NCBI GenBank assembly: GCA_026874595.1
Contig: CM049318.1
Span: forward strand, 42,574,456 to 42,638,455
Reading direction: 5' to 3'
Length of the DNA stretch: 64,000 nucleotides
DNA from: Sipunculus nudus
Lineage: Eukaryota > Annelida > Sipuncula > Golfingiida > Sipunculidae
Under the pieces are notes generated by a model. It was given only the letters and a program-made list of their open reading frames with translations. It was not told the origin of the DNA and did no database searches. The position numbers and the translations under genes are program-made. Below are positions 36,783-48,420 of this stretch, one piece after another (the first letter of the stretch is position 1; every line of letters starts with the position of its first letter).

Positions 36783-37172
36783 AAACCCCTTCTGGTACTT
36801 TACACAGCCGCATACTTATTCCGTTATGTTCTTACCACAATTTAAAAAAAAACTTTTGTTTTTGTTATTTGCCTTGAAACAATTCTTGTCTAACACACTT
36901 GAACAAACTAATTTGTCCTCTTAACTATATTTATACCATCGCCGCTGGTGTATTAAGAAGCCCTGGCGTATTTTGGATGGATGTCACAATTTGAATTAAA
37001 TAATCCCTAAACAGCAGAGCGTGTTCTTGTGAGTCCGAGTCTGCGCAGCGAGACAAAAGACAGTGGCGAAGTGTGAAGGGGTCTGGCTACCATGGGACAT
37101 GCTAAGTTACGGAGACTGCCAAAGTTCTAATCTTTAATTACACTATAGGTTCCAGGCAAGCAAGACTTAATA
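36783..37172. other. Unannotated sequence
   Basis: No gene or repeat recognised. It separates the foldback copy from the inverted satellite island. Confidence 0.4.
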
Positions 37173-37416
37173 CGGAGATGCTAGTGAGGACGTCAGTATA
37201 CGAGGGAACAAGGGGATGCTAGTGAGGACGTCAGTATACGAGGGAACAAGGGAATGCTAGTGAGGACGTCAGTATACGGGGGATCAAGGGGATGCTAGTG
37301 AGGACGTCAGTATACGAGGGAACAAGGGGATGCTAGTTAGGACATCAGTATACGAGGGATCAAGGGAACGCTAGTGAGGACGTCTGTATACGAGGGAACA
37401 AGGGGATGCTAGTGAA
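37173..37416 (-). repeat. Inverted island of the 38-bp satellite, about 6 copies
   Basis: GATGCTAGTGAGGACGTCAG and TATACGAGGGAACAAGGG units are the reverse complement of the main array at 29620-34640, and they match its heterogeneous left-edge variants (CCCTCGTATAC, CATTCCCTTGTTCC). The island ends abruptly at the (TA)n that received the Ginger-like element. Confidence 0.93.
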
Positions 37417-37986
37417 TTATATATATATATGTTACAGGCAATTTGTGAAACCAGGCATTTCGTGAAATGACTGAAATTTTTAGGCATTTCGTGAAATGAC
37501 TGTTTCACTCAAGCATTTCATGAAATGACTAAAATTTCCAGGCATTACACGTAATGACTGAAATTTGGTGATCATTTTTACACACTTTGCCTGAGGGTGT
37601 TTTAGGCAATTAGTGTAACAACCGAATCTTCATTTTTGGTGTTTTATTTTTCAAAATAGTCACCACAAGTGGTCCATGCTTGCATTTTGGCTGTGTACAT
37701 TGTCAATGACACTTATTCACCACTGATCTGCTTACATCATGATATTTTATCAACTATGACTGTTTGCTAAATCAACTGACCTGCTCAGATCTCTGCAGCC
37801 CATAGTCACAGGTCAGTTTGGTAACACATGCTCTCCAGGGATCTGCTCATTAGGGCTGAAAGTTATGGTCACATGCCATAATGAATCGCAATCTGTCCAA
37901 ACCACAGTACGGGTCTGCCAGCAGTTAATTACCTTGATCTGCTCACATCCTCCAGTGATTTACTGTTGAGATTGGGGGTATAAGAG

Positions 37987-38187
37987 GTGACCAGAATTTT
38001 GTTCATCACTTGTCACTTGTTGATGACAACTGAACTGCTGTCATTTGTTCACCCATTGAATATGGCTAATGAACTTAAATTTAGAGAAGAATTGTTTGAA
38101 AAGTACACAAAGTGTCAGAAGTATCTGATTCCTAGAGATGAATATTACTCTACAATTGATCAGTTGAAGAATGACTCCCAGACCTAG
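37987..38187 (+). pseudogene. N-terminal remnant of a Ginger/KRBA2-like transposase
   Basis: The frame has 66 codons. The likely protein part starts at the internal Met at 38062 and reads through FREELFEKYTKCQKYLIPRD and a following helix. A short charged N-terminal helix of this kind precedes the integrase core in KRBA2-like (Ginger) proteins as I remember them. The frame stops at 38185-38187, and the next protein-like piece (38171-38311) is in another frame, with no integrase core between them. This is an internally deleted, non-functional gene inside the 37430-38820 element. The match is by pattern only, so confidence is moderate. Confidence 0.45.
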
Positions 38188-38514
38188 AAACATTTTGGGT
38201 GTCATCGTAGACCGTAATGAAAACGAACTGTACACCATTGGCGTGAAAGCTGGGATACTGAAGTCTAAGTTCACCAGAATGAGTTTTCCCTTTGCCCACT
38301 ACGTTTACTGACCAACACTGATATCAACACAGAAGAGAGGATATCTGTAAGAGAAGCACTGAAAAAGAGCGCTTCAGGAGGCCAAGGATTTCTGCGTTGC
38401 AGTTGTGCAAGTTCTGGGTCAAAGAAGTGTAGTTCCAGGAGGTGTCAGTGTTTCAAGGCCAATCTGAGGTGTAACAGTCGCTGCCACAACAGTCTGTCAT
38501 GCAGTAATAAGTAA
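38171..38514 (+). pseudogene. C-terminal remnant of a Ginger/KRBA2-like transposase with Cys-rich tail
   Basis: There are two pieces in different frames. 38171-38311 reads an ELYTIGVKAGILKSKFTR-type segment ending in TGA. 38314-38514 then reads SVREALKKS, GGQGFLRCSC, KKCSSRRCQCFKANLRCNSR and CHNSLSCSNK, ending in TAA at 38512-38514. The spacing of cysteines (C-x-C, C-x4-C-x-C, C-x3-C-x5-C) is a CXC-like metal-binding cluster, which in my recollection ends many Ginger / KRBA2-like integrase proteins. The frame change at 38311-38314 and the missing catalytic core make it non-functional. It lies just inside the right inverted terminus of the same element. An alternative is another transposase family with a CXC tail. 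Confidence 0.55.
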
Positions 38515-38816
38515 AAAGCGGTTATATATTGCACTTCAAAGTGCTCCTGCATTAAAGCTTTGTTTTAAAACAATATCCTGTGTTACAAGAGCGAAAAATA
38601 AAATAAACTGATTTTCAACCGACCATGGGTGTTCTCATTCAGCAAGAAATAGCATTCAGGCATTACGTGAAATGACTGGGCCCTAATTTCAGTCATTACG
38701 TGTAATGCCTGGAAATTTTAGTCATTTCATGAAATGCCTGAGTGAAACAGTCATTTCACGAAATGCCTAAAAATTTCAGTCATTTCAAGAAATGCCTGGT
38801 TTCACAAATTGCCTGT

Positions 38817-38820
<4 letters not shown>

Positions 38821-38890
<70 letters not shown>

Positions 38891-39354
38891 TTTTTAAAAA
38901 TTATTCTGTTTATCCTGTTTAAATAATTTATAACCTAATCCTTACACTGATTAAAAAAAAGGATAGACATGATACATGGCCATATTTCGTTCATTTAACT
39001 TGGTCACCGTCATTTTGATTCATTTAAACAGATAGTGATTCTGTGTATCTAGTGGTTTTCCATACCTGTATATGTTCACGTACACATTCGTGTCACGAGA
39101 AGTCAATATTTGAATTGTCTAAGTTAATTTGCATGAAATTTAAATTATAAAATTATTGGCCATCTTACCCACCTGCGATTATATTACAGTATGGTCCGAT
39201 TTACCCACTTGCATTTTTATTACAATATGGGCAGGATATGGTTATTACAATATGGGCCGTTTTGTATTACAATATGGGCCGTTATTACAAAAGTCGTTTT
39301 TATTACATTATAGGCAATTATTACAATATTATTATTACATTATGTGTCGTAACA
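38821..39354 (+). mobile_element. Right half of a foldback-type element, preceded by (TA)n
   Basis: 38821-38886 is a (TA)n tract. 38940-39354 matches 50200-50618 by eye (CATGGCCATATTTCG, CACATTCGTGT(C/T)ACGAGAAG, TCAATATTTGAATTGTCTAA, then TTACAATATGGGCCG units). It ends TGTGTCGTAACA at 39354. The intact copy at 49011-50618 also has (TA)n at the corresponding place, so the Ginger-like element landed in this element's own (TA)n. The left half is not present. Confidence 0.72.
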
Positions 39355-40215
39355 TATATCCTTGAAATGTAAAAAATATTTGAAGTTTGACAGTTGAGAC
39401 AAGTAGTCCCGGCCGTCCCACAGTGCCGAAACAGAAGAGGTACATTTTTTGTAGAAACGATGTCTGGCGGAAGGGTGCGTCCTGGCCAGTCTAGCTGATG
39501 ACGTCACTGTTATCAAAAACTAATTTGAATAAGAGTTTTTCTCTAGGGATATTTTTCCTGAGTGGGTATTGCTTGGACGAAAATAAGTTGAGAGTCTGGG
39601 GAACTCCCAGAGACAGTCATTAAGTTAAATGGTTCAGAATTTTCCAGCCAGACACCCCCGGCTGAACATCAAAGCCAACAGAAAACCAGAACTCACCGCG
39701 GAAAGGCCGGCGAGTGTTTGTTTGTGGTGGTTTCCTATTTTGAGCCTGCTTTATGGCACTGACACGGCCCATCAATCCGATGCTGTCGTGTTAAATGTGC
39801 CACGTTCTAACCTCAATCACCTAAGGATTTATTCAAGCCTGCCATTGAGTTTTGTACATAATTGCTTAAGGAGGTGGCGTTGTCGGTCCAATATTTTTTC
39901 TAGCTGCGCTTTCAGGTAGCTCGCTTCATATACATTCCCCTGAAAAACAGGTGTGATTGATTTGATGCCAGTGGAAGACATTCTGCCTCCTCCGAGGAGG
40001 TATGATGTCACAACCACGTGTCCCATAATGATCAGCTTGCCGAAATAACCAGCTTTGATCTATTGGTCAAATTTTTAAACTTCTTTCTCTCCTCATTAAC
40101 ATAGCTCATCTTGTAATCAACATTTGTACTCCGTGCACATTGAATCGCTTTTTATCAAACAAAAAATATGTAACTGTGCACGTGTAGGTGTGTTTTTAAA
40201 TTCCTGTAAAAGTGA
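39355..40215. other. Single-copy region containing one short ORF candidate
   Basis: It contains a perfect TGACGTCA at 39499-39506 and the minus-strand ORF annotated separately. No repeats seen. Confidence 0.4.
39829..40026 (-). CDS. Short ORF of unknown function (65 aa), coiled-coil-like
   Basis: The start is ATG at 40024-40026 and the stop is at 39829-39831. The first half has a small-residue stretch (SYLLGGGRMSSTG). The second half (EASYLKAQLEKILDRQRHLL) has a heptad-like pattern and could form an amphipathic helix. Unlike most frames in the window it is not in a tandem array and has balanced amino-acid composition. I do not recognise the family and see no clear splice sites or promoter. 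It may be a short exon or a chance frame. Confidence 0.2.
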   Translation of the reverse strand: MGHVVVTSYLLGGGRMSSTGIKSITPVFQGNVYEASYLKAQLEKILDRQRHLLKQLCTKLNGRLE

Positions 40216-41450
40216 TCATCTAGAGGTTGGTCAATACAGCAGGGTTGTGTGATGGCGTTGTCCATTAAGAGGTTGGTCAATACAGCAGGGTTGTGTGATG
40301 GCGTTGTCCATTAAGAGGTTGGTCAATACAGCAGGGTTGTGTGATGGCGGTGTCCTCTAGAGGTTGGTCAATACAGCAGGGTTGTGTGATGGCGTTGTCC
40401 TTTAAGAGGATGGTCAATACAGCAGGGTTGTGTGATGGCGTGATCATCTAGAGGTTGGTCAATACAGCAGGGTTGTGTGATGGCGTTGTCCATTAAGAGG
40501 ATGGTCAATACAGCAGGGTTGTGTGATGGCGTGGTCATCTAGAGGTTGGTCAATACAGCAGGATGTGTGATGGCGTTGTCCATTAAGAGGATGGTCAATA
40601 CAGCAGGGTTGTGTGATGGCGTGGTCCTCTAGAGGATGGTCAAAGCAGCAGGGTTGTGTGATGGCGTTGTCCATTAAGAGGATGGTCAATACAGCAGGGT
40701 TGTGTGATGGCGGGGTCCTCTAGAGGATGGTCAATACAGCAGGGTTGTGTGATGGCGTTGTCCATTAAAAGGATGGTTAATACAGCAGGGTTGTGTGATG
40801 GCGGTGTCCTCTAGAGGATGGTCAATACAGCAGGGTTGTGTGATGGCGTTGTTCATTAAGAGGATGGTCAATACAGCAGGATTGTGTGATGGCGTGGTCC
40901 TCTAGAGGATGGTCAAAACAGCAGGGTTGTGTGATGGCGTTGTCCATTAAGAGGATGGTCAATACAGCAGGGTTGTGTGATGGCGTGGTCCTTTAGAGGA
41001 TGGTCAAAACAGCAGGGTTGTGTGATGGCGTTGTCCATTAAGAGGATGGTCAATACAGCAGGGTTGTGTGATGGCGTTGTCCATTAAGATGATGGTCAAT
41101 ACAGCAGGGTTGTGTGAAGGGAAGGTCCTTTGGAGGATGGTCAATACAGCAGGGTTGTGTGATGGGAAGTTCCTTTAGAGGATGGTCAATACAGCAGGGT
41201 TGTGTGATGGCGTTGTCCATTAAGATGATGGTCAATACAGCAGGGTTGTGTGATGGGAAGGTCCTTTAGAGGATGGTCAATACAGCAGGGTTGTGTGTTG
41301 GGAAGGTCCTTTAGAGGATGGTCAATACAGCAGGGTTGTGTGTTGGGGTGGTCCTTTAGAGGATGGTCAATACATCAGGGTTGTGTGATGGCGTTGTCCA
41401 TTAAGATGATGGTCAATACAGCAGGGTTGTGTGATGGTGATGGTGTGATG
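40216..41450. repeat. 46-bp minisatellite, about 26 copies, dimeric higher-order pattern
   Basis: TGGTCAATACAGCAGGGTTG plus TGTGATGGCG recur every 46 bp. Two linker types alternate, TCC(A)TTAAGAGGA and TC(A/C)TCTAGAGG, so most of the array is a 92 bp dimer. Toward the right the linker changes to GGGAAGGTCCTTTAGAGGA. One unit lacks bases (AGCAGGATGTG near 40558). Confidence 0.94.
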
Positions 41451-44240
41451 GGTCCTCCGCCCTCCCCCCCCCCCCCATGCCGGCTTTTTTAAACCTTGCA
41501 GAATAGGCGTTATTTAATCGGCATGATATCCTTATACAAGTTCTTCTCCACGTTAAGGGTGACTAAATCTTAATATCATAAGACCTTTTAACTAGGTAGT
41601 GCCATTGGTTTTGAATTTCTTTATGCATGCCATCTGTAAAATTAATTCAGCAATCCTTCAGTTCTTCTTCCATCAAAAATGTACTCCGCTGCCCCTTTCG
41701 CTGTATAAAGTGACAGATGACTCATCTTTGAACATTTATCATTTATCTGTGAATTGTCTGTCATCAATATTCCACACATGCAGTTATTTCAAATACGAAC
41801 GTAATAATCACTTACTAAATGGCATACGAAATAATGTTTTGTGTTAGGGGACAAATAACTTTCCCAAAATGTGTCATTTTCCCACCTCATAATGTGTTCA
41901 AAAGCTGGATGATCTGCATGACATATCCTGTATTAAAAAAAAACTGAGACTGACAGAAAAATAAAACTCGTTGTGTTGATGGAGTTGATCTTCATGTGAA
42001 CTTCATATTATTGTGACTTCAAGAGCACTTGATATGGCTCAAAGGGTTAACGTTCCAGTGGTACCATTCATATATATAAATGCATTAAATTTCATTTGTA
42101 AAAGAGAAGCTGAAATCAAATTTTGGAAAAGGAATAAGGTCTCAATGATGAGGTGATTGAGTGGCCTGTTTAGTTTGCAACAAATGATAAGACAATAGGT
42201 TTAAAGAAAATAAAAAGGTCAGGAACAAGGTCATCGTGCATGACAGGGATTTTTGTATAACTAATGTTCGTCTAATTTGACTTCATAGCACCGACCGTTT
42301 CTTGATATAAATCCGTAAAAGAATCTGAGGGACTGGGATGTTGATAATTCTAGTGGTTCAGCTTTCAATAAATGCATGTATCTTATTTTCTAGTTTCAAC
42401 TCGACAAGCAGATATTGTCTCATTTATCGAACTTACACCATTTTGACGGCTAAAACCTACCAAGTATCATGTTATCTCGCGATGTATATGTCAGAAATTG
42501 TTCCATCTCGGAAAATATATCATTAGGTGTGATGACCTTCATGGTTCAATACAACCTAATAACGTGAAGTAATTGATCTCGGCTTCAGTTTACTGTATAA
42601 CTGTAGTAAAACAGCAAGCATGAATTTAATTCCATGTCCATACTGGCATGGTCATTTTCCTAGGGAAAGCTTTCGGTAAAGTAAATCTTAATTACTCCCC
42701 GAACATGCCCTGCGTGACAGCTATTTCATGACATGTTTTCTTTCTGTGCAGTTCAAGCGAGGAGGGCAGGCAGTCAGGGATATAAGGGATAATATAACCT
42801 GGAATACGGAAGTTCTGAAAACACTGTGGTAAGTGGTTATCTTTTTCTTTGCCTTTTTCTTAGGTAGGAAAAGATTCCATTATAATTTGGAGCACAAGTG
42901 AAAATGTAGAAGAAATCACTGAAGCTTATATTCTTAAACTTGTGTAGACATTCACATATTATATTATACAAAAGTTGCATAAAAGATGACACAACAATAA
43001 TGAGTTATTGAAATCGTAACATTCACTTGGTGTATATTATGTAAAATTTTTATTTAAGTTTATAAAAGAATCGATTCTTCATATAAGAACAAAAATTTAA
43101 CGATTAATTGAAAATCCGGTTGCTTTTATGAGAACAACACATACACGTAAAAGAAGAATTAACTGTTTATAGGTCAACCATAAGTCAATGTTACGACAAA
43201 TTTCCACATCAGCTTAAATCTAGCAAAGTACATTTCTATTCCCTCAATTGCGTCCTTTAACCCTTATTGTCACGGCCATGCATTCACAATTGCGATATGC
43301 TTCATTTCGGATGTTCCGGTATTATGCATGCATGTTAACATTTATATTTGTATGTATGTTGGTAGTTTGTATGCATTAGATTTCTGACAAAAGTTCCTTT
43401 GAGTGTTTCAGACCTATGGTATAACTAAAGTGAAACTTTGCCGAATTTTCTGGTTTTGTATCTCATTTTTTTTCTGTCGGGTATTCTATTTCAATCATAA
43501 TCGTTTTACAGCTCCTGATGACTTTGACAAACTTTTTTGAAGCTGCTACACAAGATACACAGGCCAGTACGATTAACTGGCACGTGATATCCATGGTAAT
43601 ATTTATTTGTAAAGAATAAATATATATTTGAGATTCTATCCGACTGGAAAAAAAACTTTTTATGTGATTTTGTGTAGCATAAAACGAAATCAAATACAGT
43701 TGTGGAGGTCAGGGCTTGATTTTAATCAACCGGCCACTGCTTTTAGTGTGGTATTCATCAACTAACATATGCAGATGGATTCCTCAAACAACTTTTGCAG
43801 ATAGGTCGTCATGGTTACAGGTGTCCTTTAGTCAGCTGATCCAGTAGAACGACAGGTGCCAGTATTTTATTTTATTTTATTTTTTTTTTACTTCTCATGC
43901 AGTATGCAGCATGCTATTTCCGTAAATGAACATTTAAAGTTCCCCATTTTCAACAGACCCGAGCTATTATTTTTTTTTGTAACTTAAGAAAGTCAACGTG
44001 GATGAAGATTTATTGTTAACAAGTTAAGTTATATATCTAATAGAATCACCTGCAGAATCACCTGCAGACCTCTTTTGCCCTTCACGATTAAATAAAGCAC
44101 TTTTTTTTGCATCAAGACCACCTAAAACAGAAACTTTGTTGCATGAAATATCAACGTTCGTTGTTTGTCGCCCTTTGATCTGAACAGTGGTTTATGTTTG
44201 TCTGTCACAGACTTAAACTGAAGGTCTGAATTATTGTAAT
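41451..44240. other. Longest stretch without tandem arrays
   Basis: Begins with a poly-C run (41466-41476). Otherwise it is AT-rich, single-copy-looking DNA. The only coding-like signal is the splice-bounded candidate at 42752-42828. A signal-peptide-like minus-strand frame (within 43463-43693) has no supporting evidence. Confidence 0.4.
42752..42828 (+). CDS. Candidate internal exon (77 bp)
   Basis: A pyrimidine-rich acceptor (TTTTCTTTCTGTGCAG, ending 42751) and a strong donor (GTAAGTGG, starting 42829) bound 77 bp. Only one of three frames is open through it (25 codons, beginning FKRGGQAVRD). Both splice signals match metazoan consensus well, which is unusual in this window. No neighbouring exon was found and the peptide is too short to place in a family, so it might be a 5' UTR exon or chance. 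RNA-seq junctions would settle it. Confidence 0.25.
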
Positions 44241-46235
44241 CTTTCATGAAATGTGTGTGTACACACGTTATTGACTGGAGACGTATGGAATATTTGGTCA
44301 TGTTGTGTGTACACACGTTATTTACCAGAGGCGTTTGGGATATTTGGTCATGTTGTGTGTTCACACGTTATTTACCAGAGACGTATGGGATATTTGATCA
44401 TGTTGTGTGTACACACGTTATTTACTGGAGACGTATGGAATATTTGGTCATGTTGTGTGTACACAGGTTATTCACTAGAGACGTATGGGATATTTTATTA
44501 TGTTGTGTGTTCACACGTTATTTACCAGAGACGTTTTGTTTTTGGGTAATTTCTGTGTACACACGTTATTTACTGGAGGCGTATGGGATATTTGATCATG
44601 TTGTGTGTACACACGTTATTTACTAGAGACGTTTTGTTTTTGGGTCATTTCTGTGTTCACACGTTATTTACTGGAGACGTATGGGATATTTTATCATGTT
44701 GTGTGTACACACGTTATTCACTAGAGACGTATGGGATATTTTATCATGTTGTGTGTTCACACGTTATTCACTAGAGACGTATGGGATATTTGATCATGTT
44801 GTGTGTACACACATTATTCACTAGAGACGTATGGGATATTTAGTCATGTTGTGTGTACACACGTTATTTACCAGAGACGTTTTGTTTTTGGGTCATTTCT
44901 GTGTACACACGTTATTTACTGGAGACGTATGGGATATTTGGTCATTTTGTGTGTTCACACGTTATTTACTAGAGACGTTTTGTTTTTGGGTCATTTCTGT
45001 GTACACACGTTATTTACTGGAGACATATGGGATATTTGATCATGTTGTGTGCACACACGTTATTCACTAGAGACGTATGGGATATTTGATCATGTTGTGT
45101 GTTCACACGTTATTCACTAGAGACGTATGGGATATTTGAACTAGTTGTGTGTACACACGTTATTTACTGGAGACGTATGGGATATTTGGTCATGTTGTGT
45201 CTTCACACGTTATTTACTAAAGACGTTTTGTTTTTGGGTCATTTCTGTGTACACACGTTATTCACTAGAGACGTATGGGATATTTTATCATGTTGTGTGT
45301 ACACACGTTATTCACTAGAGACGTATGGGATATTTTATCATGTCGTGTGTTCACACGTTATTCACTAGAGACGTATGGGATATTTGATCATGTTGTGTGT
45401 ACACACGTTATTTACTAGAGACGTTTTGTTTTTGGGTCATTTCTGTGTACACGTTATTTACTGGAGACGTATGGGATATTTGATCATGTTGTGTGTTCAC
45501 ACGTTATTTACTAGAGACGTTTTGTTTTTGGGTCATTTCTGTGTACACACGTTATTTACTGGAGACGTATGGGATATTTGATCATGTTGTGTGTACACAC
45601 ATTATTTATTAGAGACGTATGGGATATTTGATCATGTTGTATGTTCACACGTTATTCACTAGAGACGTATGGGATATTTGATCATGTTGTGTGTACACAC
45701 GTTATTTACTGGAGACGTATGGGATATTTGGTCATGTTGTGTGTTAACACGTTATTTACTAGAGACGTTTTATTTTTGGGTCATTTCTGTGTACACACGT
45801 TATTTACTGGAGACATATGGGATATTTGATCATGTTGTGTGTACACACGTTATTCACTAGAGACGTCTAGGATATTTGATCATGTTGTGTGTACACACGT
45901 TATTTACTGGAGACGTCTAGGATATTTGATCATGTTGTGTGTACACACGTTATTTACTGGAGACATATGGGATATTTGATCATGTTGTGTGTACACACGT
46001 TATTTACTAGAGGCGTCTGGGATATTTGATCATGTTGTGAGTACACACGTTATTTACTGGAGACGTCTAGGATATTTGATCATGTTGTGTGTACACACGT
46101 TATTTCCTGGAGACATATGGGATATTTGATCATGTTGTGTGTACACACGTTATTTACTGGAGACATATGGGATATTTGATCATGTTGTGTGTACACACGT
46201 TATTCACTAGAGACGTCTAGGATATTTGATCAGGC
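44241..46235. repeat. 50-bp satellite array, about 40 copies, with a 48-bp variant
   Basis: The unit contains GTGTGTACACACGTTATTTA, GAGACGTATGGGATATTTGA and TCATGTT, 50 bp. A variant with GAGACGTTTTGTTTTTGGGT is 48 bp and occurs about nine times in the first two thirds, absent after 45800. Every unit has the 12 bp perfect palindrome GTGTGTACACAC, or GTGTTCACAC in place of it. The final 400 bp are more uniform (GAGACGTCTAGGATATT). Confidence 0.95.
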
Positions 46236-46244
46236 ACATGAGAG

Positions 46245-46990
46245 AGGGTTGTTGTAATAACGTTCACTATTGAAATAACGTTCGCTATTGTAATAAATTT
46301 CGTTATTGGTATAAATTCTGACGTGAGAGGATTACAATATTTGGAATACTATAATTCCCCAGCATTTTACAATTGAACACAAATATAAAATAATGTTGGC
46401 ATTTTAAGATGGACGATGAGGGAAATTATTTTTCAGTGGTGAGATAAAACAGGCCACTTGTTTTTATAACCATAGTGACCGTTATTACAATAGTGGTTGC
46501 ATGACCCGGTCACTTTTGTAATAACGTTCGCTATTGGTATAAATTTCATTATAGGTAAAATTAATGACATATGGGTGGATTACAACGTTTGGAATACTAT
46601 GATCCCCCAGCATTTTACAATTGAACACAAATATAAAACAATGATGGCATTTCAAGAGGAACCATGAGAGAATTATTTCTTCAGTGGTGAGATATAACTG
46701 GCGGCTAGCTTTTATTACAATAGTGACCGTTATTACAATAGTGGTTGCACGACCAGGTCACTATTGAAATAACTTTCACTATTGTAATAGATTTCGTTAT
46801 AGGAATAATAAATGATGTTAGAGTGGATGTTTGGAATAATACAATACTGCAGCATTCTAGGCTTGAACACAAATATAAAACAATGTGGCATTTTAAGATG
46901 AACGATGAGAGGGATTATTTCTTCAGTGGTCAGATAAACGTGGCCGCTCGTTTATATTACAAGAGTGACCGTTATTGTCTCCCCAGTCCT
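46245..46990. repeat. Three tandem units of about 248 bp with TTATTACAATAGTG termini
   Basis: ATTACAATAGTGGTTGCA(T/C)GACC marks unit borders near 46484 and 46732. TTCAGTGGT(G/C)AGATA occurs near 46432, 46680 and 46921, and AATTGAACACAAATATAAAA-like text once per unit. Each unit is bounded by short inverted-looking motifs (GTAATAACGTTC(A/G)CTATTG on the left, TTATTACAATAGTGACCG on the right), so the monomer itself looks like a miniature foldback element multiplied in tandem. Confidence 0.85.
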
Positions 46991-47099
46991 ATGGTTTCAA
47001 GACGGTCCACCGCCGCCGCCGAAGAAAATTCTTTATGAACGGGATAACTAAAAAAATATTTCACTGATCTTTATTAAACTTAACAAGTGTGTATAGATA
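46991..47099. other. Short spacer
   Basis: No feature apart from a GCCGCCGCCG run near 47010. Confidence 0.4.
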
Positions 47100-48330
47100 T
47101 AGGTAAGAGGACGAAGCCATTTAAAATGGGGTCATGACCTTTGCTAGAAGAGTGATTTGATTAAGTCCATTTTGTGCTGAAAATAACAAAAATTCTTAAA
47201 TATTGGTCCAAAAATCATGGTGACCGAAGATCTTGGATAGCCATTTGATGTGCCAGAAACTGACGGCGCCTCCTACTATCCTTTTCTTGATTTCACGCCT
47301 TTTAATTCCCCCATAATTTTCAATAAATTAGTTTCCGCATGACAATTCCAGCTTATATTGATGTATGGATTTCAAACTTGACTTATATATGGCCCATCAA
47401 TTAAGCAAGCATCCTATTGATTTTGGGGTCACAAGATCAAAGGTCAAGGTCACAGGACATCGTTAAAAATGTTTGATGCATTTTCAGCCAAATTTTCATC
47501 TCAGACCTTTTATCTTGCATATATAGTTTACCTGTCAATAGAGGAAGACCCCTATCAATTTCGAGGTCACAAGGTCAAAGGTGAAGGTCACAGGAGCCAT
47601 CTGTCCAAAAATTAGGTTCCGAGATGATAATTCTAGCTTGGAATAATATATGGATTTCAAACTTGACTTATATATGGCCCATCAATAAAGCAAGACCTCT
47701 ATTGATTTTGAGGTCATGAGGTCAAAAGTCAAGGTCACAGTACCCACATCTTAAAAAAAAAAACTTGTGGATGCATTTTAAGCCAAACGTTTAATCAGAG
47801 ACCTTCCTCCTTGCAGATATAGCTCACGTAGCAATAGAGGAAGATCGATATCAATTTTGGGGTTACAGGGTCAAAGGTGAAGGTCACAGGAGCCATCTGT
47901 CCAAAAATTCATTTCTTGATGATAATTCCAGCTTGGATTATATATGAGTTTCAAACTTGACTTATATATGGCCCATCAATAAAACAAGAATCCTATTGAT
48001 TTTGGGGTCATGAGGTCAAAGGTCAAGGTCACAAGACCCACACCTTTTAAAGATTGTGGATGCATTTCAAGCAATACTTTTTATCGTAAGCCTTTCCTCT
48101 TGCAACTATAGTTGACCTGCCAATGGGTGAAGATTCCTATAAATTTTTGGGTCACAAGGTCATAGGTCGATGTGACAGGAGCCATCTGTTCACAAATCTT
48201 TGGAAACAGATTCTTGGTCAACCCCATAATTTTGAAGTACTGCATCTTTTTCCTTCAAATTTGACACAACAATCTCAATCAAGCTGTCAGACAAGTTCAA
48301 ACATTTGTGACCTTGGCCTTGTCATGTGTC
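47100..48330. repeat. About 290-bp tandem repeat rich in AGGTCA half-sites
   Basis: GGATTTCAAACTTGACTTAT starts comparable blocks at 47367 and 47651, with a partial one at 47946. Each unit holds two clusters such as GGTCAAAGGTCAAGGTCAC (near 47430, 47572, 47707, 47869, 48010, 48155). Such AGGTCA-dense repeats are, in my knowledge, widespread in mollusc genomes. No ORF of significance; the 112-codon frame at 48123-48461 lies in repeat. Confidence 0.8.
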
Positions 48331-48420
48331 AATTTGTACCTCAGAAGAAGGGTGCCTATTTTAGAAGGGGGAATGCGTTATATGTCTTGGGATACTACGG
48401 CAACTCCAACGCCAGGAATC

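Larger units (their letters stand above)
37430..38820 (+). mobile_element. Ginger-like DNA transposon, internally deleted, inserted in (TA)n
   Basis: The termini are TGTTACAGGCAATTTGTGAA and the inverse TTCACAAATTGCCTGTAACA. The inverted repeats run for about 130-150 bp (37430-37565 and 38665-38820). Each is built of roughly 29 bp units containing CATTTCGTGAAATG, itself nearly palindromic. TATA lies on both sides, so a 4 bp duplication is possible but cannot be proven inside a TA tract. Between the ends are remnants of a protein whose N-terminal helix and C-terminal CXC-type cysteine cluster resemble the Ginger / KRBA2-like integrase group (from memory of that family). The TGTNR terminus also fits Ginger. 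The catalytic integrase part is absent. Confidence 0.7.

Noticed and set aside
37426-38824. TATA as a proven 4-bp target duplication of the Ginger-like element
   Set aside because: Both flanks are (TA)n, so any TA-based duplication would appear to match.
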